From Spirosoma rhododendri (GTDB taxonomy: Bacteria > Bacteroidota > Bacteroidia > Cytophagales > Spirosomataceae), in NCBI RefSeq assembly GCF_012849055.1, contig NZ_CP051677.1, positions 5,223,001 through 5,287,000 on the forward strand: a stretch of DNA of 64,000 nt, written 5' to 3'. Shown in pieces: positions 32,600 through 41,284 of this stretch (position 1 is the stretch's first letter; each line of letters begins with the position of its first letter). The notes beneath the pieces were generated by a model, which saw only the letters and a list, made by a program, of their open reading frames with translations, was not told the origin of the DNA and ran no database searches. Position numbers and translations under genes: made by a program.

Positions 32600-34246
32600 A
32601 TGCTGGAAGCCAACCTGTTAAACCTGTTTGACCAGAAAATCACCTATGCCCGCATCAGCGTGTCCAACGGCCGTATCGACCGCATCGACCAACTGGGTCC
32701 CGAACGGCCGGGCGAACCGTATGTGCTGCCCGGCTTCGTCGATGCCCACGTACACGTTGAGAGTTCACTGCTGACACCCCCGCAGTTTGCCCGGCTGGCC
32801 GTCGTGCATGGCACCGTCGCGACCGTGTCGGACCCGCATGAGATCGGTAATGTGCTGGGCGTGGCTGGGGTCGAATATATGATTGCGGAAGGGAAACGGG
32901 TGCCGTTCAAATTCATGTTTGGTGCCCCCTCCTGCGTACCGGCGACACCGTTCGAAACGGCCGGGGCGACCATCACCCCCAACGACGTGCGCTACCTGCT
33001 CGGGCTGAAAGAAATTGGCTATCTGGCCGAGGTGATGAATTTTCCGGGGGTGCTCAACGGCGACGCCGACATGATGGCCAAGATCGCGCTGGCGAAAGCG
33101 TTCAACAAACCCATCGACGGCCACGCCCCCGGCCTGACCGGCGATGCCGCCCAGCAATATACAGACGCAGGAATCACCACCGACCATGAGTGCTTTACCT
33201 ACGAAGAGGGACTCGATAAAGCCCGCCGGGGGATGCAGATTCTGATTCGGGAAGGCAGCGCAGCCCGCAACTTCGACACGCTGATTCCGCTGCTGGCTGA
33301 GTTTCCTACCCAGATCATGTTCTGCTCCGACGACAAACACCCCGACACGCTGGCAATGGGCCACATCGACCAACTGGTTCGGCGGGCACTGGCGCAGGGG
33401 CATTCGCTCTGGAACGTGCTGCGGGCCGCCTGCCTGAATCCGGTGCTGCACTACCGGCTACCCGTCGGCTTGTTGCGCGAGGGCGACCCAGCCGACTTCA
33501 TCGTTGTCGACTCAACAACCGACTTTCGTATACTACGTACCGTCATCGATGGCGAAACGGTGGCCGAAAACGGGTTTTCGCACATTCCCGATCTACGCAG
33601 CGAACACGTCAACCAATTCAGCTGCTCCCCCAAAACGCCCGATCAACTGGCAGTGCTGGCGGAAGCAGGCGCAACGCAAATTCGTGTCATCGAAGCGCTC
33701 GACGGTCAGTTGGTAACGAATGAACTCCTGGTTGAGAGCACAATAGTCGACGGAAAAGTCGTACCGAACATTGGGCAGGATGTGCTGAAACTGGTGGTTG
33801 TCAATCGATACAAAGACGCCCCTCCGTCAGTGGGGTTCATCAAAAACTTCGGATTGACACAGGGGGCCATCGCGTCGTCGGTAGGGCACGATTCGCACAA
33901 TATCACGGCCGTCGGCTGCGACGACGAGAGCCTTTGCCGCGCGATTAACCTGGTTATCAACGCGCAGGGCGGTTTATCAGCCGTCTCTGCTGATGCGTCC
34001 GAACAGGGGCAGCTACTACCCCTGCCCGTGGCTGGATTGATGACCGATGCAGATGGCTACGATGTGGCCGCGCAGTATTCAGCCCTCGATAATTACGCCA
34101 AGCAGGCGCTGGGCAGTACGCTGGCCGCTCCGTTTATGACGCTCAGTTTCATGGCCTTACTGGTTATCCCATCGTTAAAGCTTAGCGACTTAGCTTTATT
34201 TGACGGAAACCGGTTCTCATTTACCCAGCTACAAATTACCGGGTGA
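32600..34246 (+). CDS. ade: Adenine deaminase
   Basis: 548 aa. LPGFVDAHVHVESS carries the first metal-binding histidines, DGHAPGLTG and TDHECFTYEEG the next, and FCSDDKHPDTL the catalytic aspartate region. The C-terminal GHDSHNITAVGCDD and LPLPVAGLM motifs are specific for the AdeC type within the amidohydrolase superfamily. It converts adenine to hypoxanthine and ammonia in the cytoplasm, using Mn or Fe. The start is 3 nt after the DUF5009 stop. Confidence 0.95.
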   Translation: MLEANLLNLFDQKITYARISVSNGRIDRIDQLGPERPGEPYVLPGFVDAHVHVESSLLTPPQFARLAVVHGTVATVSDPHEIGNVLGVAGVEYMIAEGKRVPFKFMFGAPSCVPATPFETAGATITPNDVRYLLGLKEIGYLAEVMNFPGVLNGDADMMAKIALAKAFNKPIDGHAPGLTGDAAQQYTDAGITTDHECFTYEEGLDKARRGMQILIREGSAARNFDTLIPLLAEFPTQIMFCSDDKHPDTLAMGHIDQLVRRALAQGHSLWNVLRAACLNPVLHYRLPVGLLREGDPADFIVVDSTTDFRILRTVIDGETVAENGFSHIPDLRSEHVNQFSCSPKTPDQLAVLAEAGATQIRVIEALDGQLVTNELLVESTIVDGKVVPNIGQDVLKLVVVNRYKDAPPSVGFIKNFGLTQGAIASSVGHDSHNITAVGCDDESLCRAINLVINAQGGLSAVSADASEQGQLLPLPVAGLMTDADGYDVAAQYSALDNYAKQALGSTLAAPFMTLSFMALLVIPSLKLSDLALFDGNRFSFTQLQITG

Positions 34247-34351
34247 GACTATTCAAATTTTTTTCAAAATGCTGTATTAAATCTAATTAATTATCGGTAT
34301 GTTTACAGACGCCTAGCTAATTCTAACTCCTTCTCCTTTCCTTAACGCCCC

Positions 34352-34951
34352 ATGGCTCGCTCTCGTAATCAGTCAGGACCCAGCGACGAAACTCTTTGGA
34401 ACATGTTTCGCGATGGCGACGAAAACGCGTTTGCCCGGTTATACGAAAACTACGTTCAGGCGCTTTATCATTACTGCGCTCACTTCGCTACCGACCGCGC
34501 CTTGATTAAAGATTGCATCCACGACCTTTTCGTTGAACTCTGGAAACACCGCACTACTATTGGCCCGACCACGTCGGTACGGTTCTATCTGATGGCGTCG
34601 ATCAAGCGCAAACTGGTTCGCCACCTGACCGCCGAGCAGAAGCTGGTTAGTCAGGATGAAATCACGAACGGACGTCGGGTGGGCGACATGCTGCCCGGCG
34701 CTGATCCGTCGCACGAAAACCTGCTCATCAGCCACGAGGAAGATTCGTTTATGAACAACTGCCTGCATCAGGCTCTGGACAAACTACCCCGGCGGCAGCG
34801 CGAAGCGGTTCATCTGCGGTACTTCCAAAACATGAGCAATGAGGAAATTTCGGCCCTCATGCACATCAACATTCAGTCGGTTTACAACCTGATTTTTGGT
34901 GCGATGAGCAACCTCAAGCGGCAGATCACCCCCGAGACGGTATCGCTCTGA
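34352..34951 (+). CDS. RNA polymerase ECF sigma factor
   Basis: 199 aa with region 2 (FARLYENYVQALYHYCAHF, then DCIHDLFVELWKHR) and region 4 (LPRRQREAVHLRYFQNMSNEEISALMHINIQSVYNLIFGAM). This organisation fits the large Bacteroidota ECF group often paired with FecR and TonB receptors, but neither is adjacent. No anti-sigma gene is next to it. A near-consensus box (TATGTTTA, about 34296-34303) lies upstream and a strong terminator follows. Confidence 0.92.
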   Translation: MARSRNQSGPSDETLWNMFRDGDENAFARLYENYVQALYHYCAHFATDRALIKDCIHDLFVELWKHRTTIGPTTSVRFYLMASIKRKLVRHLTAEQKLVSQDEITNGRRVGDMLPGADPSHENLLISHEEDSFMNNCLHQALDKLPRRQREAVHLRYFQNMSNEEISALMHINIQSVYNLIFGAMSNLKRQITPETVSL

Positions 34952-34980
34952 TTGTACTGATTATTCCGCCCTTTTTACCG

Positions 34981-35024
34981 AAAGCCCGCTACTGTCGCCC
35001 ACGACGGTAGCGGGCTTTGTCTTT
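34981..35024 (+). terminator. Rho-independent terminator after sigma factor gene
   Basis: AAAGCCCGCTAC (34981-34992) pairs with GTAGCGGGCTTT (35007-35018), followed by TGTCTTTT. Confidence 0.85.
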
Positions 35025-35058
35025 TGCAGGCCCCGCCGGATTCTGGTAAATTCGCTGG

Positions 35059-36330
35059 ATGAATACCGACTCAACACCCCTGCCCGAACGGGTTCGCCCG
35101 CGCACCCTCGATGATGTTATTGGTCAACGCAAACTGATTGGTCCCGGTGGCGCACTGCGCCGGGCCGTCGATGCCGGGCGTCTGCCGTCCATGATTCTGT
35201 GGGGACCGCCGGGGGTGGGCAAAACCACGCTGGCCCTGCTGCTGGCTGAAGCCGTCAAGCGGCCCTTCATCGCCCTCAGTGCGATCAATTCGGGGGTCAA
35301 GGAAATCCGCGACGTGCTGAGCCGCCCCACCGGCATGTTTCCGCCGGTCGTCTTTATCGACGAGATTCACCGCTTCAACAAAGGGCAGCAGGACGCACTG
35401 CTGGGGGCGGTCGAGAAAGGACAGATCACGCTGATCGGCGCAACGACCGAGAACCCGTCGTTTGAAGTCAACTCGGCTCTGCTGTCGCGCTCGCAGGTTT
35501 ACATCCTGGAAGCCCTCAGCCGCGACGAACTCGTCCAACTCGTCGACCGGGCAATTGCGGAGGACCGTTTTCTGCAATCGAAGCAGATCCGGGTCGAATC
35601 CTACGACGCCCTGCTACGGCTGTCGGGGGGCGACGGGCGGAAGCTGCTCAATCTGCTAGATCTGGTAGCGTCGGCCCACGTGTCGAGCGATCCGCTGGTA
35701 ATTACCGACGAAGGGGTGACGAGCGTCGCGCAGCAGAACATCGCCCGCTACGACAAATCCGGTGAGCAGCACTACGACATTATTTCGGCGTTTATCAAGT
35801 CATTGCGCGGCTCCGACCCCAACGCGGCTCTGTACTGGATGGCCCGGATGATTGTAGCCGGTGAAGACCCAGTTTTCATCGCCCGGCGGATGCTGATTCT
35901 GGCATCGGAAGACATCGGCAACGCCAACCCGACGGCGATGATTATGGCATCGGAAGCGGTGCAGGCGATTCGGGCAATCGGGATGCCCGAAGGCCGGATT
36001 ATCCTGTCGCAGGTAGCGGTTTATCTGGCTACGTCGCCCAAGAGCAACGCCAGTTATGTCGCGATCGACGACGCTATTGCGCTGGCCGAGCAGACGGCGC
36101 ATCTGCCCGTACCGCTGCACCTGCGTAACGCCCCCACGAAGCTGATGAAGCAGATCGGCTACGGCAAAGAATACCAGTACGCCCATGCTTACGAAGGCAA
36201 TTTCGCCCAGCAGAACTTCCTACCCGACGATCTGAAAGGCCACAAACTCTACGAACCGGGGCAGAACGCCCGCGAAGCCGAAATCCGGCGCAGCCTGCAA
36301 AAGTGGTGGGGCGACTGGTACGAATATTAG
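35059..36330 (+). CDS. rarA: Replication-associated recombination protein A (RarA/MgsA)
   Basis: 423 aa, normal length. ERVRPRTLDDVIGQ at the N-terminus, Walker A GPPGVGKTTLA, Walker B VFIDEIHRFNKGQQDALL and sensor-1 LIGATTENPSFEV are diagnostic of the MgsA/RarA/WRNIP1 clamp-loader-like AAA+ family. The C-terminal tetramerisation region contains YDIISAFIKSLRGSDPNAAL. It acts at stalled replication forks. It is convergent with a GNAT gene 17 nt away. Confidence 0.96.
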   Translation: MNTDSTPLPERVRPRTLDDVIGQRKLIGPGGALRRAVDAGRLPSMILWGPPGVGKTTLALLLAEAVKRPFIALSAINSGVKEIRDVLSRPTGMFPPVVFIDEIHRFNKGQQDALLGAVEKGQITLIGATTENPSFEVNSALLSRSQVYILEALSRDELVQLVDRAIAEDRFLQSKQIRVESYDALLRLSGGDGRKLLNLLDLVASAHVSSDPLVITDEGVTSVAQQNIARYDKSGEQHYDIISAFIKSLRGSDPNAALYWMARMIVAGEDPVFIARRMLILASEDIGNANPTAMIMASEAVQAIRAIGMPEGRIILSQVAVYLATSPKSNASYVAIDDAIALAEQTAHLPVPLHLRNAPTKLMKQIGYGKEYQYAHAYEGNFAQQNFLPDDLKGHKLYEPGQNAREAEIRRSLQKWWGDWYEY

Positions 36331-36347
36331 TTGTATGTCTTGCTGTC

Positions 36348-36890
36348 TCAGCCTATGCACTTGCCGTACAGCAGACTCTCTTTCTGACCGTACTGAATAC
36401 GCTTTTCATAGACAAAACCCAGCTTTTCGATCAGCGCGACAGACGCCCGGTTGTCGGGGTCGCAGAAGGCCGTCAGGCGGGAGAGGTTTAGCTCGTTGGC
36501 GGCATAGGAGAGCACGGCCGATGCAGATTCAAAGCCGTAGCCCTTACCGTTGAAACCGGGTAGAAAGGCGAAGCCAAGATCAACGTCGGGGAGGCCGGTG
36601 CGCCGGTGCAGGCCACAGGTGCCGATGGCGTCGCCCGTTTCGCGCAGACTCACCCGGTACGTACCGAAGCCGTACTGCTCGTAGCTCCGCATGGCCCCGT
36701 GCTGAATATACTGTTCGGCGGCTTCGAGGGTATACACGTTTCGGTCGCCGATGAAGCGCAGCCAGGGCGGGCTGTTGAGCAACGCCAGCATAAACGGTGC
36801 ATCGGCGATGGTAAGCTGGTGTAGCAGCAGCCGGTCGGTGGTAAGTTGCCAGCCGTTGGCCGACGGCACAGGGGAATACGAATCGAGCAT
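36348..36890 (-). CDS. GNAT acetyltransferase (RimJ/RimL type)
   Basis: 180 aa. LTTDRLLLHQLTIADAPFML is the N-terminal pattern of the RimJ/RimL group. LGFAFLPGFNGKGYGFESAS gives the acetyl-CoA loop, and FCDPDNRASVALIEKLGFVYEKR the C-terminal signature. It could acetylate a protein N-terminus or a small molecule. It lies between RarA and the Kdp-associated kinase and is not obviously part of the Kdp operon. Confidence 0.88.
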   Translation of the reverse strand: MLDSYSPVPSANGWQLTTDRLLLHQLTIADAPFMLALLNSPPWLRFIGDRNVYTLEAAEQYIQHGAMRSYEQYGFGTYRVSLRETGDAIGTCGLHRRTGLPDVDLGFAFLPGFNGKGYGFESASAVLSYAANELNLSRLTAFCDPDNRASVALIEKLGFVYEKRIQYGQKESLLYGKCIG

Positions 36891-36940
36891 ACCCGCAAAC
36901 TACGCAATCGGCACCAAACCCGCCATTTGTGCCGGTCTGT

Positions 36941-38710
36941 TTACGCTACCGGTAGCAGAAAATAGAACGCGGCTCCGTCGGTGACGCTGTCGTCAAGCCC
37001 GATCTGTCCGTTCATGGCGGCAATAAACTCGCTGGAAATGGCCAGTCCCAGCCCCGTACCACTGGCCTGCCCGTTGGTACCGGGGGCGCGGAAATAGCGG
37101 TCGAAGATGCGGTCGCGGTGCTCGGGCCGGATACCTGCCCCGTGGTCGCGCACCCGAAACTCCACCCGGTCGCCCAGGGGCTTCACCGACACGTCGATGC
37201 GGTTGTCGGGCGGGCTGTGCCGCACTGCGTTCGACAAGAAATTAATCAGCACCCACGATGCTTTGTCGGGGTCGGCCAGAACAGACGGCAGGTTCGGGGC
37301 AAGCCATTCACTGAAGCGAACGTTTTTCTGATCGGCCGACATCCGCAGTGCGCCGATGGCCGTCTGAATGAGTGTAGCCGGGCCAACGGGCCGTACCTGC
37401 AACTGAATCTGCCCCGATTCAACCTGCGCCATATTGAGCAGTTCGCCGGTCAGGTTGAGGAGCCGGTCTGTGTCGGCGCGTACGTTACCGATCAGGCTGG
37501 TCTGCTCTTCGTTCATCGCCCCCACCCTACTGTCGTCCAGCAGTTTAAGGCTCATTTTTATGCTCGACAGTGGCGTTTTCAGTTCGTGCGAAACGGTGGC
37601 GATGAAGTTAGTTTTGGCCAGGTCGAGTTCTTTGTAGGAGGTCACGTTTTTCAGCACGATCACATACCCCGCCAGCGTTGGTTCGGTTTCGCCGGTGCGC
37701 GGTACTTCCACGGGGCTAACCTGCCGGGTGAAGTAACTTTCGCGCCCTTTTCCGTTCGTGCCCGGATCGTAAATTTTCAGCATCGTATCGCCCGTTGCCA
37801 CGTTATGTTCGTCGGCATTGGTTGCTTCAAAGCCGTCGACAAGCCCCTGAATAAGGGTACGCAGCAGATCGTTGGTGGTAGCTACGTCGGGGGCGTACCG
37901 GCCGACGAGCCGCTCCCGCTGCACACCCAGCAGCCGCTCGGCAACGGGGTTGATAAACAGGATCCGCCGGTTTTCATCCAGCCCGATAATGCCGTCGTTC
38001 AGGACTTCGATCAGCGTGTCGATGCGTTTTTTCTCGAACAGCACCCGCGCCAGATTCGAGTGTTCGTATTCGTCGAGTTTCTGGGCCATCGAGTTGAACG
38101 ACCGCGCCAGTTCGCCAAACTCGTCGCTCGACTTGAACCGGAGCCGCTCCTCGAAGTTGCGGCTGGTAATCTGCCGGATACCGCGCGTCAGCTCGCGCAG
38201 CGGATCGGCGATGTAGCCGGGGAAGTTGACGATAAACGAAAACAGAATCAGGAAACTAAACGTACCGACAACCGCTACCCAGCCGAGGGCTTCCTTGGCG
38301 GTTCGCTTGGCAGTGTCGCTTTTTCGCACGATAGCCTGCCGGTTGAGGTCGTCGATCTGGAACAGGTGCTGCTGCACACGCGGCACCAGCATCGAATCGG
38401 TCGGCCTCGCTTTCAACCGGTCGAACTCCCGCCGGAGTGCATCGGTCGGCGTTTGTTCGCCCGCTTCGGTGATGTTGGTTTCCTGCTTTTTCAGGTTTCT
38501 TTCGAAGGTAGTCAGCGCGTCGGGATCGGCCCGGTTGGCCAGTGCTTTCTGCATACTGCTGACGTATTCGAGCGAGATGTAATTATCCTTCAAAATAGCC
38601 TGCGAGTCGTCGGCCAGTTGGTTGAGGTAATACATACTCAGGCCACCCAACGTCAGCAGAATGACGAAGACAAAGACCAGCGCAGTCGATATTTTGGCTT
38701 TGAGGGACAT
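36941..38710 (-). CDS. Membrane histidine kinase of the Kdp locus
   Basis: 589 aa. Two membrane helices (about 7-29 and 142-164) flank a helical periplasmic sensor. HAMP spans about 165-220 and PAS about 228-345 (NDGIIGLDENRRILFINP). The HisKA phosphoacceptor is H375 in TVSHELKTPLSS, and the HATPase boxes are NFLSNAVRHSP, DHGAGI and GTGLGL. It follows the separate KdpD sensor domain with a perfect octad hairpin between them. It probably supplies the kinase part of KdpD and phosphorylates the response regulator at the other end of the locus (49109-50467). That pairing is inference. Confidence 0.9.
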   Translation of the reverse strand: MSLKAKISTALVFVFVILLTLGGLSMYYLNQLADDSQAILKDNYISLEYVSSMQKALANRADPDALTTFERNLKKQETNITEAGEQTPTDALRREFDRLKARPTDSMLVPRVQQHLFQIDDLNRQAIVRKSDTAKRTAKEALGWVAVVGTFSFLILFSFIVNFPGYIADPLRELTRGIRQITSRNFEERLRFKSSDEFGELARSFNSMAQKLDEYEHSNLARVLFEKKRIDTLIEVLNDGIIGLDENRRILFINPVAERLLGVQRERLVGRYAPDVATTNDLLRTLIQGLVDGFEATNADEHNVATGDTMLKIYDPGTNGKGRESYFTRQVSPVEVPRTGETEPTLAGYVIVLKNVTSYKELDLAKTNFIATVSHELKTPLSSIKMSLKLLDDSRVGAMNEEQTSLIGNVRADTDRLLNLTGELLNMAQVESGQIQLQVRPVGPATLIQTAIGALRMSADQKNVRFSEWLAPNLPSVLADPDKASWVLINFLSNAVRHSPPDNRIDVSVKPLGDRVEFRVRDHGAGIRPEHRDRIFDRYFRAPGTNGQASGTGLGLAISSEFIAAMNGQIGLDDSVTDGAAFYFLLPVA

Positions 38711-38714
38711 GGGG

Positions 38715-38799
38715 CAAAGAGCGAAAGAATGAAAGAGTGAAAGAGCGAAAAAGTGATCCGGCTTTTCGCTCTTTCACTCTTTCATTCTTTCGCTCTTTG
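38715..38799. repeat. Perfect 37-bp octad-word hairpin
   Basis: Arms 38715-38751 and 38763-38799 are exact reverse complements made of AAAGAGCG, AAAGAATG, AAAGAGTG and AAAGAGCG. The element lies 1 nt after the KdpD-domain stop and 4 nt before the kinase start, filling the gap. Confidence 0.85.
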
Positions 38800-38800
38800 A

Positions 38801-39931
38801 TCAGGAAAGTATTATCAGGTCTGTGTCGGAGTCGGCGAGTTTGTTGAGTAGCTGGTTGAAGGCATTGGTGCGCAAAATTATCTGAATCAGGCTAAAATGC
38901 GGCTTACCGATGCATACTGTCGTTACGTTGCGCCGGTTGACTTCTTCGATAATGCTGATAAAGATGTTATCACTTTTGACCTGAATCACTTCGGCACCCA
39001 GTTCGGTGGCCAGCTTGAGGTTGTTGATGAGGTGTCGCTGCACGTCGAGTTTGATGCGGTCGGCGCTCTCCGACGGGGTTTGTACGTAGAGCACAAACCA
39101 GCGCGAATTGTAGTAAGCCGCCAGCCGGGCCGTCTTGCGGATGACGCGCCGGGCGGTCTGGTGATTGCTGCTGACAGCCGCCAGAAACCGTTCGTTTTTG
39201 GGCTGGGTGCCGGGGGGCAGAATCGTATCGATTTTCCGCTCTACTGCCGACGCTACTTCGCGCAGGGCCAACTCGCGCAGTTGCAGAATCTTCTCCGTCT
39301 GGAAGAAGTTGGCAAGGGCCATCTGCACCTTGCCGGGGTCGTAAATCTTACCTTCTTTCAGCCGCGTAATCAGCTCGTCGGCAGTCAGGTCGATGTTTAC
39401 TACTTCATCGGCGGTTTGAAGTACCCGGTCCGGCACGCGCTCAGTCACGTCGACGCCCGTGATGGCCTGCACCTCGTCGTACAGACTTTCGATGTGCTGA
39501 ATATTTACCGCGCTGATGACATTGATACCGGCGTCGAGGATTTCGAGGACGTCCTGCCAGCGTTTTTCATTTTTCGAACCGGGAATGTTGGTATGCGCCA
39601 GCTCATCGACAATGACCAGTTCGGGGTGCCGGTTCACGACCGCCTGCACATCCATTTCGTCCAGTTCGCGGCCTTTGTAAAACAGCTTTCGGCGCGGCAC
39701 GATGGGCAACCCATCCAGCAGGGCGTGCGTTTCGGCGCGGTTGTGCGTTTCGATATAGCCAATCTGCACGTCGATACCACCCCGCAGCAGGGCATGAGCC
39801 TCCTGTAGCATCCGGTACGATTTTCCGACGCCCGCACTCATGCCGATGTATACCTTGAATTTACCCCGTCGCGACTCCTGAATGAGCCGGAGGAAGTTGT
39901 CAGCCGATTGGTCGCGTTCGTCGGGAAGCAT
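38801..39931 (-). CDS. kdpD: KdpD sensor domain protein (KdpD-N plus USP), kinase lacking
   Basis: 376 aa. The KdpD domain carries a Walker-type GMSAGVGKSYRM loop and the diagnostic IGYIETHNRAET, VDELAHTNIPGSKNEKRW and INVISAVNIQHIESLYDEV blocks (about 20-230). A universal-stress-protein domain follows (about 250-376). The transmembrane and kinase parts of E. coli KdpD are absent. In Bacteroidota the kinase is often a separate gene, as here directly downstream. It is cytoplasmic and senses K+ or turgor-related signals, possibly by binding nucleotides such as ATP or c-di-AMP. Confidence 0.93.
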   Translation of the reverse strand: MLPDERDQSADNFLRLIQESRRGKFKVYIGMSAGVGKSYRMLQEAHALLRGGIDVQIGYIETHNRAETHALLDGLPIVPRRKLFYKGRELDEMDVQAVVNRHPELVIVDELAHTNIPGSKNEKRWQDVLEILDAGINVISAVNIQHIESLYDEVQAITGVDVTERVPDRVLQTADEVVNIDLTADELITRLKEGKIYDPGKVQMALANFFQTEKILQLRELALREVASAVERKIDTILPPGTQPKNERFLAAVSSNHQTARRVIRKTARLAAYYNSRWFVLYVQTPSESADRIKLDVQRHLINNLKLATELGAEVIQVKSDNIFISIIEEVNRRNVTTVCIGKPHFSLIQIILRTNAFNQLLNKLADSDTDLIILS

Positions 39932-39966
39932 GTCAGTTTAAAGTATTCGGTATACGGTTTACGGCG

Positions 39967-40027
39967 GTGTAGCCTGGACCGGCCCGCAGGCGCGGTGGCC
40001 GCCGGCGCGGGCCGGTCCAGGCTACAC
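39967..40027. repeat. GC-rich palindrome, compact copy
   Basis: Arms 39968-39987 and 40007-40026 (TGTAGCCTGGACCGGCCCGC and its exact complement) surround a GC-rich loop. Heptad words (GGTATAC, GGTTTAC; 39943-39965) stand between it and the kdpD start. Same family as 5165-5326. Confidence 0.8.
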
Positions 40028-40036
40028 ACTCATTCA

Positions 40037-41215
40037 CTAAAAGCTAATCGCTAAACTTGTTGTTAATGAGGTGTTTGTTTTGCTCAGACCGTTGCTGGCG
40101 GAAAAAATCGCGTCTTTACTGTCGTATAGCTTCCCTTCTATTCTCAGTAGCGCATTGGGCAGAATCCCATAGTCGTAGCCCAGGGAATAGCCGAACGTTT
40201 TGAAGCCGTTCGGGGTACCCGTAGCGATGATTACCCCGTTTTTGTCGTCGTAATATTCCACCCGGCCATTGATATAGCTGCGGTCCGAGGTTTTGTAGCG
40301 GGCAATCACCACGGGCGAGTACCAGACGTAACTGCCGCCCCCATCCTGCCGTACATCAGACCCCGTTTGCACCACGGGCTTGCGATCCGCACCGATGTCG
40401 AAACCGAGGATAACGCCGAATTTACCCGCTGGGTTGATAATCGCGTACAGGTTGTTGAAGAACCGACCCTGCCGGAGCGAATCGGGCCGGTCGGAGCCGA
40501 GGAAGCTACTCCAGTTCAATGTCAGCATCGACGAGGGGCGGTACTGTACCTGCGTGCTGATCGCCATACCGCTGTAACCCGGCAGTTTGGCAATGCGCTG
40601 CCAGCCGTTGAGCACCGATACAACAAACGTCCATTTGCCGTTAGGTCGGTCCGGCGTTCCGGTGTTGTAGGTCACTTTGGCCCCCGACAGGTAGTAGGGT
40701 GAGTTTTCGGCCAGTATACTACGCGTCAGTGTCCAGCAGTCTTTCGAGATAGCACTCTCAAAACCGATATGCGACGAGAAGATACCCGCATCGAGCCACA
40801 GATCGCGGCTTTTCGACAGTTTCACCCCGGCGTTGGCTTCAAACACGTTTTTGAGCAGGCCCTGTTCAGCCGCGTAATTGTACTGCGCGTAGGTACCAAC
40901 CTGCAACGCCAGATTCGCCCGGACGCGCTCCCCGGCATAGGCAGCTTTCAGAAACGCCAGATTGACGTTGACTTCCCGATTTCGTTTGTGGTTGTACAGA
41001 AAGCCGGGCCGCTCCTGATCGGTTTTTGGGGCCGTAAAGTCGTAACTGTAATACGCTTCAACATAGCCCGACAGCGTCAGGCCAGCATTGGGCGCGGCTG
41101 TGGTGGCGGCTGATGTAACCGCCGACGTAAGCGTGGTATCGGTGGTCTGGGCAATGGCCGACACCGTCAGCAACGGTACGGCAGCAAGGGAGAAAAATTG
41201 GGCAATACGTTTCAT
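40037..41215 (-). CDS. Outer-membrane porin of the Kdp locus (bbp2-like)
   Basis: 392 aa from ATG 41215, where a signal peptide begins (MKRIAQFFSLAAVPLLTVSA). A 16-residue upstream extension is less likely. The mature protein is a beta-barrel with strands such as GLTLSGYVEAYYSYDF, LAFLKAAYAGERVRANLALQ, LWLDAGIFSSHIGFES and a terminal SLAISF ending in F. It resembles the putative porin-2 group found beside kdp genes in other Bacteroidota. Position within the operon suggests it lets K+ pass the outer membrane when K+ is scarce (inference). Confidence 0.88.
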   Translation of the reverse strand: MKRIAQFFSLAAVPLLTVSAIAQTTDTTLTSAVTSAATTAAPNAGLTLSGYVEAYYSYDFTAPKTDQERPGFLYNHKRNREVNVNLAFLKAAYAGERVRANLALQVGTYAQYNYAAEQGLLKNVFEANAGVKLSKSRDLWLDAGIFSSHIGFESAISKDCWTLTRSILAENSPYYLSGAKVTYNTGTPDRPNGKWTFVVSVLNGWQRIAKLPGYSGMAISTQVQYRPSSMLTLNWSSFLGSDRPDSLRQGRFFNNLYAIINPAGKFGVILGFDIGADRKPVVQTGSDVRQDGGGSYVWYSPVVIARYKTSDRSYINGRVEYYDDKNGVIIATGTPNGFKTFGYSLGYDYGILPNALLRIEGKLYDSKDAIFSASNGLSKTNTSLTTSLAISF

Positions 41216-41284
41216 GGTTGATGGTCCGCACAGCGACGGACACGTTGGTTTTGTTGTATTCACTTACTCACTAAAAAACTAAAC

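Noticed and set aside
37118..38740. 540-aa open frame on the plus strand
   Set aside because: It is antisense to the well-supported histidine kinase, rich in R, Q and H, and has no domain. It is a product of GC-biased codon use.
38715..38799. Possible CRISPR array because of short repeated units
   Set aside because: Units are 8 nt without spacers, and the block is an inverted repeat. No cas gene is present.
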